Source of the DNA: [Mycobacterium] fortunisiensis | Lineage (GTDB): Bacteria; Actinomycetota; Actinomycetes; Mycobacteriales; Mycobacteriaceae | Assembly: GCF_019050325.1 (NCBI RefSeq) | Contig: NZ_VOMB01000020.1 | Location: 62,001 to 126,000 of the forward strand | Length of the DNA: 64,000 bases | Reading direction: 5' to 3' | Part shown: positions 1 to 6,800 of the stretch, piece after piece | How the letters are laid out: the number at the start of each line of letters is the position of its first letter | Position numbering within the stretch: position 1 is the first letter of the stretch | Notes under the pieces: model-generated | The model's input: the letters and a program-made list of their open reading frames with translations, nothing else | Database searches by the model: none | Told to the model about the DNA's origin: nothing | Made by a program: the position numbers and the translations under genes

Positions 1-1532
1 CGGCCCAGCAGCGACGAGGAATCGATCCGGGCCAGTTCCTCATCCAGCGCGTCGGCCAGGTCGAGCACTGCGCAGGCCCGCAGGATCAGCGTCTGCACCG
101 CCTGCTCGTCCACCCCGTCGGAATCGTCGAGAAGCGAAAGTTGTTGCTGCTCAGGCGTTTCTGCGCGCAGCTCGCGGCGCAGGTACCGCACCGCCAAGTC
201 GTCGAGGGCGAAGCTGCGCTGACCGGGCCGCACCAGATAGGCGGCCAGCGCAGTGTCGGAGGTGACCCCGCGCAGCGTCCAGCCCCGACCGGCCAGGTCA
301 TGCATCGCCAGCTTGGCCTCGTGCAGGGCCTTCGGCGGGCCCGGATCGGCCAGCCAGCGCGCCAGCGCCTCCTCGTCCTCGGGGGTCAGGGTGGCGGTGT
401 CGATATAGCGTCCGTCACCGTCGGGTGCGACGATGGCCAACGCGGTGGCATCGGCGTCATAAGCCAGGTGCGTGCCCACCACGGCCAGCCCGAACCGGTT
501 GCCCAGGCTGTGCTCGGCCAGCCAGGCGGCCAACTCACCGGGTTCCAGGGCCCGGCCCCGCACGTCGAACCCGTGCTCGACCTCGGGCTCGGCGGCCACC
601 AGCGTCTCGAACAGCCGGTCCCGCAGCACCCGGAACTCCAGATCGTCGAACAACCGGTGGATCTGGTCGCGGTTCCAGGTCTGCATCCGCAGCGTGTCCG
701 GCGTCTGGGCCAGCGGCACATCGCGGACCAGGTCGGTCAGCTCACGGTTCAGCACCACACTGGACAGGTTGGCCCGCAGCGAGTCGCCGACCTTGCCCTT
801 GACCTTCTCGACGTTGTCGACCAGGGACTGCAGCGAGCCGTATTCGACGATCCATTTCGTGGCGGTCTTCTCCCCCACCCCCGGGATGCCGGGCAGGTTG
901 TCGCTCGGGTCCCCGCGCAGGGCGGCGAAGTCCGGGTATTGCGCCGGGGTCAGGCCGTACTTCTCCACCACCGCGTCGGGGGTGAACCGGGTCAGCTCAC
1001 TGACGCCCTTGCGCGGGTAGAGCACGGTGATGTTGTCGGTGACCAACTGCAGCGCGTCGCGATCCCCGGTGACCACCAATACCCGGTAGCCCTCCTGTTC
1101 GGCCTGGGTGGCCAGGGTGGCGATGATGTCGTCGGCCTCGAAACCGGGCTCCGCCATGGCCGTGATCCCCAGCGCGCCGAGCACCTCTTTGGTGATGTCG
1201 ATCTGGCCGCGGAACTCGTCGGGTGTGGCGGACCGGCCTTCCTTGTACTCCGGGTACTTGTCCTTGCGGAAGGTCTGGCGCGACACGTCGAAGGCCGCGG
1301 CCACGTGGCTGGGCTGCTCGTCGCGCAGCAGGTTGATCAACATCGAGGTGAACCCGTAGACCGCATTGGTGGTCAGACCGCTCTGGGTCTTGAAGTTCTC
1401 GGCGGGCAGCGCGTAAAACGCCCGGAAGGCCAGCGAATTGCCGTCCAGCAGCATCAGTGTGGGCTTGTCGGCCGTCGCTGGGTCGGCGGTGGGGTTCGGC
1501 GCGTTCTTCGTCTCGGTCTTCGCGGGGCTCAC
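1..1532 (-). CDS. polA: DNA polymerase I, N-terminal part (runs off the window start)
   Basis: Family A DNA polymerase for repair and Okazaki-fragment processing. Only the first 510 codons are present. After a Pro/Ala/Thr-rich leader the protein shows the 5'-3' exonuclease (flap endonuclease) signature LLDGNSLAFRAFYALP near residue 28, followed by DEQPSHVAAAFDVSRQTFR and YPEYKEGR, typical of PolA. The inactive 3'-5' exonuclease-like region follows and the polymerase domain lies outside the window. The GTG at 1532 is chosen because it gives the expected short leader before the exonuclease domain. In M. tuberculosis the homologue is Rv1629, directly beside Rv1628c; here about 3.2 kb separates the two. 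Confidence 0.95.
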   Translation of the reverse strand, partial: MSPAKTETKNAPNPTADPATADKPTLMLLDGNSLAFRAFYALPAENFKTQSGLTTNAVYGFTSMLINLLRDEQPSHVAAAFDVSRQTFRKDKYPEYKEGRSATPDEFRGQIDITKEVLGALGITAMAEPGFEADDIIATLATQAEQEGYRVLVVTGDRDALQLVTDNITVLYPRKGVSELTRFTPDAVVEKYGLTPAQYPDFAALRGDPSDNLPGIPGVGEKTATKWIVEYGSLQSLVDNVEKVKGKVGDSLRANLSSVVLNRELTDLVRDVPLAQTPDTLRMQTWNRDQIHRLFDDLEFRVLRDRLFETLVAAEPEVEHGFDVRGRALEPGELAAWLAEHSLGNRFGLAVVGTHLAYDADATALAIVAPDGDGRYIDTATLTPEDEEALARWLADPGPPKALHEAKLAMHDLAGRGWTLRGVTSDTALAAYLVRPGQRSFALDDLAVRYLRRELRAETPEQQQLSLLDDSDGVDEQAVQTLILRACAVLDLADALDEELARIDSSSLLG

Positions 1533-1961
1533 GGCCCACACTCTATGCGGGGTCACCGACGCGCAGACGGCGACGAGTCAACTGGATCGGGCGCAGCGGT
1601 CGGGCCTTTATCCGGCGGATCACTGCTTGATAGTGACTGCAATCCGCCGCGTAAGTTCGCACCGTTGAACGACGGATCGAGGGTCCAATTCGACTGCCTG
1701 TCGACAGGATCACATTCGGGATCACGCAAGCCCAGCGACCGGCGCCGGCGTTTACGGTGGCCTTCAACCTGCAGGTCACGGCGCTGACCGTGGCTGAGCG
1801 AGGAGCAGTCCAGGGATAGAAAACTGCTGCGGAAACAGGCATCGACTGGTTGCTAGGCTGGGATTGCCAGCCTGCGGCAGGGCTAGATGCGCGGGAGGAT
1901 CAGATTTCAAGGAAGCAGGGCCTATCGGCATTCGGGGCCGGCGCGAGGGGGACTACGACTG
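1533..1961. other. Intergenic region between polA and the type VII islet
   Basis: 429 bases without a convincing gene. It must hold the polA promoter (leftward) and the promoter of the islet operon (rightward). It contains the degenerate palindrome at 1613-1649 and a small hairpin, AGGCTGG (1855-1861), GATTG, CCAGCCT (1867-1873), in the likely 5' leader of the islet operon. A 99-codon minus-strand frame (1543-1842) spans the palindrome but has no recognisable domain and was not called. Confidence 0.6.
1613..1649. repeat. Degenerate palindromic repeat, left border of islet
   Basis: The first 20 bases (CGGCGGATCACTGCTTGATA, 1613-1632) are identical to the reverse complement of 4720-4739 in the perfect palindrome on the other side of the islet. 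The right half has decayed but still ends ATCCGCCGC (1642-1650). The two copies are therefore inverted relative to each other and bracket the four-gene islet. Function is unknown: attachment site, remnant of an insertion element, or dispersed repeat. Confidence 0.7.
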
Positions 1962-2510
1962 ATGGGCCATTCAGAGCCATCGCAGAACGGTGCGGATTCC
2001 GTACCTGAGCGTGGGCGACCTGCGGGTCACTTGCCCGCGGATTCGCACTCGGAAAACATCGCCCAACACTGGCAATCTCAGGGCCGTGGCACACGTCCGC
2101 AGGCAGCCCCTGTCGAACAGGCCAAGAAGCCACCCGCCCCGCAAGCCGGGCGGGACCGAGTCGACGGCCCACCGGTGCGACACGACGTCGAGGCTGCAGA
2201 TGGTGTTGGCGAGAAACGATCGCAGCCGAAACCGATTCCGCGCGATTTTCCGCCTGTTGTCTATCTGCCGTGCGCCGAGGCCGTCGATGATCCAAATGAT
2301 GCGCGGATCGACATGCGCGAGACCCGGGACGGAAGAACGGCGCTTCTAGCATATTCGGCACTTGACCGCCTACACGAATGCTGTGGCGAAGATCAGGCTT
2401 GGATTGTGGTGCCGACCGCCTTCCTATCCGAGCTGCAGAGTTTGCATCCGTTTCAATTACTGATGCTCGATATTGAGATTCCTATCGAACAACGCCGAGG
2501 GCAAAATTGA
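1962..2510 (+). CDS. SAV_915-like protein, first gene of type VII islet
   Basis: About 182 aa. Residues 1-95 are polar, Gln/Pro/Arg-rich and probably disordered. The C-terminal 85 residues carry the compact fold typical of SAV_915-family proteins: PVVYLPC, RDGRTALLAYSALDRLHECCG, WIVVPTAFLSEL, PFQLLMLDIEIP. Such proteins recur next to WXG100-type genes in actinobacteria, but I know of no established biochemical role. The ATG at 1962 is preferred because GAGGGGG (1945-1951) lies 10 bases upstream; an in-frame ATG at 1887 would add 25 residues. Its TGA overlaps the TTG start of the next gene, which suggests translational coupling. An adaptor or chaperone role for the downstream secreted pair is inference from position only. 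Confidence 0.7.
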   Translation: MGHSEPSQNGADSVPERGRPAGHLPADSHSENIAQHWQSQGRGTRPQAAPVEQAKKPPAPQAGRDRVDGPPVRHDVEAADGVGEKRSQPKPIPRDFPPVVYLPCAEAVDDPNDARIDMRETRDGRTALLAYSALDRLHECCGEDQAWIVVPTAFLSELQSLHPFQLLMLDIEIPIEQRRGQN

Positions 2511-2791
2511 CACTTTACGTTAACCTCGAATCTCTCAACAAAATTTCTCAGTCTTTGTCGAGTGCCAGCGCCGACCTCGATAGCGCGAGCGCATCGGCAC
2601 CGACGTCAGTTGACGGTGGATGGGGCACGCCGGCGATTCTCGGGATTCTGGCACAGCTAACCGACAACGCGGGTCAGCTTGTCGTAGCGGTCAAAGCCGT
2701 CGCGGATGGGGTCGCTTCAGCCAGTGCCAGCTATCGCGGGCAGGACGAAGAAGGTGCCGAGGCACTGACCACAGCCATGCAGACGGAGTGA
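2507..2791 (+). CDS. EspC/WXG100-like type VII secretion partner
   Basis: 94 aa, two amphipathic helices with a WG turn (DGGWGTPAIL, residues 36-45), Ser/Ala-rich. The C-terminal part contains Y-R-G-Q-D, an exact match to the YxxxD/E export motif of type VII (ESX) substrates. Size and layout fit the EspC/DUF2580-like group of ESX targets. It starts at TTG, overlapping the previous stop (TTGA), and ends 4 bases before the next start. Family knowledge says such proteins form helical-hairpin dimers with a partner that may lack the YxxxD/E signal; the WXG-bearing protein just downstream is the obvious partner. The ESX machine it uses is not encoded in this window. Confidence 0.75.
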   Translation: MTLYVNLESLNKISQSLSSASADLDSASASAPTSVDGGWGTPAILGILAQLTDNAGQLVVAVKAVADGVASASASYRGQDEEGAEALTTAMQTE

Positions 2792-2795
2792 GTGA

Positions 2796-3863
2796 GTGCC
2801 GATCGACACAGAAATTCCGGGGGATCCGAACTCCATCCACTCAACAGCGGACTGGCTTCGTTCCACTCTGGCAAGCAAGGTTTCCCACACCGCCGATGAG
2901 ATCCATGCTGCCCGAGCAACGGCAGCGGCCGATTGGCACGGTGAGGCCGGAGACGCCTTCGCTGCACGAATGGGAAGCGGTGCGACGAAGGCTGAGGGCC
3001 TAGAAATTGCCATCAATGAAGGCGCCCAGGCGATCAATGAATTTGCAATGGAACTCCAGCGTGCTCAGTCTGAGATGGAAACAATTCGCAACACCGCAAT
3101 GAACGCCGGTTTGACCGTGGACGGATCGATAATTCAGGATGCCACGGAAGAAGCATTAATAGACGCATACAACGCAGCGTTCCACGGTGCAGAGGCTGCC
3201 CGAACAATGCACAAACTCGCCGCCGACACACTTAAGAATATGTGGGGCGACATTAAGAACAAGTGGTTTTTCACTGCTGGAGACCTAATCAACACTGCAG
3301 GTGCTGCCCTAGCTGCGAGATACGCTTCCTTCTTGTTAGAGGGTTCGAACTTTTACGCCAGCGAATCAGCAAAGTTTATGGATTTGGCAAAATCAGCACC
3401 TCCTGGCACGCCCGCCGCCGTGATTTATCGAGACTTTGATGATGCTCGCGCCCTCGCGTACAAGGCCGAGGAGGCGGCGAAAAAGGCAGAGAACTTCAAG
3501 GCGAAAGCGGGTTCGTTCAGTTTAAAGGCCGGCGGGGCTCTCGCAGCGGTTGGCGTCGTATACGACATCGCCAACGGCAAAGACGTTGACCAAGCTATCG
3601 TGTCCGGGGCAGCCGGATTCGGCGCTTCGGTTGCCGCTGGCGCGCTGATCGGTACCGCGATTCCCGTGCCAGTGGTCGGAACAGCAGTTGGCGCTGTAGT
3701 CGGAGCAGGTGTAGGAATTTTTACCTCCGGCGCTGTCGACTCGCTCTATCAGAACGGCATAGGCAGCCTCGGCTCCGCCATCAGCGACGGAGCGACTGCT
3801 GTCGCCGACGCAGGGAAGGCTGTCGGCGGACTTGCGAAAGGTGCGTGGGATGCGATCTTCTGA
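2796..3863 (+). CDS. Putative type VII secreted effector: WXG-like head, glycine-zipper tail
   Basis: 355 aa, GTG start 4 bases after the previous stop. Residues 1-105 form a helical hairpin with W47-H48-G49 at the turn (ADWHGEAGDAFAARM), as in WXG100/LXG-type substrates. Residues 105-240 are Ala-rich helices ending in a Lys/Glu-rich segment (EEAAKKAENFKAKAG). From about 244 to 350 the protein is very rich in small residues, with GxxxG-type zippers (SGAAGFGASVAAGALIG; VVGTAVGAVVGAGVGIF) separated by a PVP break. This is the composition of membrane-inserting or pore-forming segments, as in staphylococcal TspA. No nuclease or other catalytic toxin domain is visible. The next gene, a membrane protein overlapping it by 14 bases, could be its immunity factor. 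Base composition is far lower in GC than flanking genes. Toxin function is inference; a structural or cell-surface role is the alternative. Confidence 0.65.
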   Translation: MPIDTEIPGDPNSIHSTADWLRSTLASKVSHTADEIHAARATAAADWHGEAGDAFAARMGSGATKAEGLEIAINEGAQAINEFAMELQRAQSEMETIRNTAMNAGLTVDGSIIQDATEEALIDAYNAAFHGAEAARTMHKLAADTLKNMWGDIKNKWFFTAGDLINTAGAALAARYASFLLEGSNFYASESAKFMDLAKSAPPGTPAAVIYRDFDDARALAYKAEEAAKKAENFKAKAGSFSLKAGGALAAVGVVYDIANGKDVDQAIVSGAAGFGASVAAGALIGTAIPVPVVGTAVGAVVGAGVGIFTSGAVDSLYQNGIGSLGSAISDGATAVADAGKAVGGLAKGAWDAIF

Positions 3864-4668
3864 GCATCCAGACATTCCCGAAGGCTGGACCGAGACGCAC
3901 GATGGCGTCCGTTTCTACCTCTCGTCCGCGGGACTCCTCACCTTCGCAGTCATCGCCTTCCTGGTCGGAATCATCGCCGCAGCAGCAGGTAACTTCGTCG
4001 GGCTCGGTTGCTGTCTGCTCTTCGCGCTGTTGATGGTTCTCGCGGTCGCTTACAGTGCCGTCGTTCGACACCGGCGCGCGGATCTTTCCACCGCGACCCG
4101 AACGGTGGAGCAGAATGGCATTCCGGCAACGGAAATCCAATACTCAGGCTGGCAATTTACGATCCTCATCGCCCTGATGGGGTGCGCCGCTGCCTTTTGC
4201 GCCATTGCTGCGGCGGTGTTTTTCCACCAAATTGCCAGCCGCTCGGTGCTGTTCGCCGTCCTCGGCCTCTTATCGGTGTCGTTCATGGCACCTGTGGTTT
4301 CAGGACGCGTCCGCCGGGGTGGCGTTACCTTGTCGAGTCAGGGAATTTTCCAACGCGGAAGAAGCTTCGAGTCCCGACTGGACTGGTCAGCCGTTGCCGG
4401 CGCCAAGGCGGCAACAAACGGACACCCCTACATCCTGGTGTTCGGATATGCCAATGTCGATTGGCACCGTCGGTATACCACGCGATTCTGGCGTATCGAC
4501 CGCCTGCCGCCGGTACCGATGATCGCGTTCGACTGTCGGCAATTCGATGTCGACCCCTACGTCCTGTACAGCTACGTGCGGACCTACGTCGACAACCCAG
4601 AGCTGCGAGCAGAACTCGGAACCGAAGCGGCCCTCTCCCGCGCTCGATACCTGCAACCCGGTCGCTGA
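3850..4668 (+). CDS. Four-helix membrane protein with C-terminal PH-like region; candidate immunity protein
   Basis: 272 aa from ATG 3850, preceded by GAAAGG at 3835-3840; a TTG at 3832 would add six residues. Hydrophobic segments lie at about residues 25-47, 48-72, 102-126 and 132-151. They are followed by a soluble beta-rich domain (GGVTLSSQGIFQRGRSFESRLDWSAV and onward) resembling bacterial PH-like membrane proteins. The start overlaps the end of the effector gene by 14 bases, so the two are expected to be made together. An immunity role against a membrane-active effector fits the overlap, topology and gene order (effector then membrane protein), by analogy with membrane-bound immunity proteins of Firmicute type VII toxins; this is inference. 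I recognise no named family with certainty. Confidence 0.65.
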   Translation: MRSSEHPDIPEGWTETHDGVRFYLSSAGLLTFAVIAFLVGIIAAAAGNFVGLGCCLLFALLMVLAVAYSAVVRHRRADLSTATRTVEQNGIPATEIQYSGWQFTILIALMGCAAAFCAIAAAVFFHQIASRSVLFAVLGLLSVSFMAPVVSGRVRRGGVTLSSQGIFQRGRSFESRLDWSAVAGAKAATNGHPYILVFGYANVDWHRRYTTRFWRIDRLPPVPMIAFDCRQFDVDPYVLYSYVRTYVDNPELRAELGTEAALSRARYLQPGR

Positions 4669-4700
4669 TAGCGCGCAGCGCGACGGCTTCCCGCGCTTAG

Positions 4701-4740
4701 GCGGCGGATCACTGCTCAATATCAAGCAGTGATCCGCCGC
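4701..4740. repeat. Perfect palindrome, right border of islet
   Basis: GCGGCGGATCACTGCT (4701-4716), 8-base loop, AGCAGTGATCCGCCGC (4725-4740): 16-bp perfect arms, 32 bases past the stop of the membrane-protein gene. It could fold as a terminator stem but has no T-tract. A decayed inverted copy lies at 1613-1649 on the other side of the islet, so it marks both ends of the inserted segment. Confidence 0.85.
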
Positions 4741-4832
4741 ATAGAGAGTTCCTGGGACTCATGAGTCCCGGCCCTTAGGACAAAACTGCAACACGTTTCA
4801 GTTTCAGGGTCGTGATCGTTTAGGCTGGCCCC

Positions 4833-5273
4833 GTGCCAGCAGCATCTTCGCAACCCGCGATCGACGGATGGTTCGCCACCGACGACGCCGGTGCCACACA
4901 TCTGATCGGCGGCAAGTGCACTCAGTGCGCCACCTACGTGTTCCCGCCGCGCGAGAACAACTGCCCCAACCCGGCCTGCGACAGCGACACCCTTGACCTC
5001 GTTCCGCTGTCGCGCCGCGGAAAGGTGTGGAGCTACACCGAGAACCGGTATCTCCCGCCGGCGCCGTACCCGAAAACCGACCCGTTCGAGCCGTTCGCGA
5101 TCGCCGCGGTGGAGCTGGCCGACGAGGGTCTGATCGTGCTGGGCAAGGTCATCGAGGGCACGCTGGCCGCCGATCTCAAGGTCGGTATGGAGATGGAGCT
5201 GACCACCATGCCGCTCTACACCGACGACGACGGCGTCGAGCGCACCACCCACGCCTGGAGGATCCCGTCATGA
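4833..5273 (+). CDS. DUF35 OB-fold/zinc-ribbon partner of thiolase (Rv1628c homologue)
   Basis: 146 aa, GTG start. A rubredoxin-like zinc ribbon (GGKCTQCATYVFPPRENNC, with further Cys in NPACDSD) lies at residues 28-53, followed by an OB-fold (GKVWSYTEN, FAIAAVELADEGLIVLGKV). DUF35 proteins form heteromers with non-decarboxylating thiolase-like proteins acting on acyl-CoA or sterol side-chain intermediates. The stop overlaps the thiolase start (ATGA), as expected for co-translated subunits. In M. tuberculosis the pair Rv1628c-Rv1627c directly neighbours polA. Confidence 0.85.
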   Translation: MPAASSQPAIDGWFATDDAGATHLIGGKCTQCATYVFPPRENNCPNPACDSDTLDLVPLSRRGKVWSYTENRYLPPAPYPKTDPFEPFAIAAVELADEGLIVLGKVIEGTLAADLKVGMEMELTTMPLYTDDDGVERTTHAWRIPS

Positions 5274-6472
5274 GCGCCCCCGAACCGCTGTACATCCTCG
5301 GCGCGGGCATGCATCCATGGGGCAAATGGGGACGAGACTTCACCGAGTACGGCGTCGTCGCCGCCCGCGCGGCCCTGGCCGAGGCCGGCCTGGACTGGCG
5401 CCAGATCCAGCTGGTCGCCGGCGCCGACACCATTCGCAACGGCTACCCGGGCTTCATCGCCGGGTCGACGTTCGCCCAGAAGCTGGGCTGGAACGGCGTG
5501 CCGGTGTCCTCGAGCTACGCGGCCTGTGCCAGCGGCTCGCAGGCACTGCAGAGCGCCCGCGCCCACATCCTGGCCGGGTTCTGCGATGTCGCGCTGGTGA
5601 TCGGCGCCGACACCACGCCCAAGGGCGCCTTTGCACCCGTCGGCGGCGAGCGCAAGAGCGATCCGGACTGGCAGCGCTTCCATCTGCTCGGCGCCATGAA
5701 CCCGGTGTACTTCGCCCTGCTGGCCCGCCGCCGGATGGACCTCTACGGCGCCACCGCCGAGGACTTCGCCCAGGTGAAGGTGAAGAACTCCCGCCACGGT
5801 CTGCAGAACCCGAATGCGCGCTACCGCAAGGAATCCGCGATCGAGGACGTGCTGGCCAGCCCGGTGGTCTCTGACCCGCTGCGCCAGCTCGACATCTGCG
5901 CCACCTCCGACGGCGCCGCTGCGCTGATCGTGGCGTCCAAATCATTCGCCGAGAAGCACCTGGGTTCCGTGGAGGGCGTGCCGTCGGTACGGGCGATCTC
6001 GACCGTCACCCCGCAGTACCCGCAACACCTGCCCGAATTGCCGGATATCGCAACGGATTCCACCGCCGTCGTGCCGGCCCCGGAGCGGGTGTTCAAGGAT
6101 CAGATCCTCGACGCCGCCTATGCCGAGGCCGGTATCGGACCCGAGGACGTCAGCCTGGCCGAGGTGTACGACCTGTCCACCGCGCTCGAGCTGGACTGGT
6201 ACGAGCACTTGGGCCTGTGCGCCAAGGGTGAGGGCGAGGAGCTGTTGCGGTCCGGCGCGACCACCATCGGCGGGCGCGTGCCGGTGAACCCGTCCGGCGG
6301 TCTGGCCTGCTTCGGCGAGGCCATCCCGGCGCAGGCCATCGCGCAGGTGTGCGAGCTGACCTGGCAGCTCAAAGGTCAGGCCACCGGCCGACAGGTCGAG
6401 GGCGCGAAGGTCGGCGTGACCGCCAACCAGGGCCTGTTCGGCCACGGCTCCTCGGTCATCGTCGCGCGGTAG
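5270..6472 (+). CDS. Thiolase family protein (Rv1627c homologue, lipid-transfer type)
   Basis: 400 aa, ATG start overlapping the DUF35 stop. Thiolase fold features are visible: GAGMHPWGKWG near the start, the nucleophile region SSYAACASGSQALQSARAHI with Cys, and late motifs VNPSGGLACFGEAIPAQ and the terminal VGVTANQGLFGHGSSVIV. It belongs to the SCP2-thiolase/non-specific lipid-transfer group that works with DUF35 partners. The exact substrate cannot be read from the sequence; sterol or branched-chain acyl-CoA degradation is likely from the family. Confidence 0.88.
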   Translation: MSAPEPLYILGAGMHPWGKWGRDFTEYGVVAARAALAEAGLDWRQIQLVAGADTIRNGYPGFIAGSTFAQKLGWNGVPVSSSYAACASGSQALQSARAHILAGFCDVALVIGADTTPKGAFAPVGGERKSDPDWQRFHLLGAMNPVYFALLARRRMDLYGATAEDFAQVKVKNSRHGLQNPNARYRKESAIEDVLASPVVSDPLRQLDICATSDGAAALIVASKSFAEKHLGSVEGVPSVRAISTVTPQYPQHLPELPDIATDSTAVVPAPERVFKDQILDAAYAEAGIGPEDVSLAEVYDLSTALELDWYEHLGLCAKGEGEELLRSGATTIGGRVPVNPSGGLACFGEAIPAQAIAQVCELTWQLKGQATGRQVEGAKVGVTANQGLFGHGSSVIVAR

Positions 6473-6482
6473 AAAGTGACGG

Positions 6483-6710
6483 GTGAGCGAAACCGTCGTC
6501 GTCCGCGTCAAACCCGGCAGCCGTAAAGGTCCGCTGGTTGAAATCGCCGACGACGGCGCGCTCACCGTTTTTGTGCCCGAGCGCGCCGTTGACGGTAAGG
6601 CCAACGACGCCGTCACGAAACTGCTGGCCCAGCATCTCGGCGTGCCGCGCAGCCGGGTGGAGTTGATCTCCGGAGCGACCGCGCGGCTCAAGCGTTTTCG
6701 CATCAGCTGA
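6483..6710 (+). CDS. DUF167 (YggU-type) protein
   Basis: 75 aa, GTG start 10 bases after the thiolase stop. VVVRVKPGSRKGP, ALTVFVPERAVDGKANDAVTKLLA and PRSRVELISGATARLKRF match the small alpha/beta DUF167 fold of about 75-100 aa. Function in bacteria is unknown. It is probably cotranscribed with the thiolase pair and is the last gene before a convergent hairpin. Confidence 0.85.
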   Translation: MSETVVVRVKPGSRKGPLVEIADDGALTVFVPERAVDGKANDAVTKLLAQHLGVPRSRVELISGATARLKRFRIS

Positions 6711-6714
6711 CGCG

Positions 6715-6777
6715 CGCGAGCGTGCGCGGAATGCTGACTGTGAGCGGCGTGTCAGGCAGCAGACACGCACGCTCGCG
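6715..6777. terminator. Long inverted repeat in a convergent intergenic region
   Basis: Arms CGCGAGCGTGCG (6715-6726) and CGCACGCTCGCG (6766-6777) are perfect 12-mers with a 39-base loop, between the stop of the DUF167 gene and the stop of the facing gene at 6801. The position suits a bidirectional transcription end without a T-tract. The right half continues as AGACACGCACGCTCGCG, a motif I associate with dispersed intergenic repeats of fast-growing mycobacteria (from memory). Confidence 0.55.
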
Positions 6778-6800
6778 GGGCAAGGGGAGCCAACTACCAG

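Noticed and set aside
1543..1842. 99-codon minus-strand frame upstream of polA
   Set aside because: Runs through the palindrome, has no recognisable family and no clear ribosome site.
4701..4740. Palindrome as a simple intrinsic terminator
   Set aside because: Stem is strong but no T-tract follows on either strand, and an inverted copy exists at the other end of the islet, so a plain terminator reading does not explain it; not excluded.
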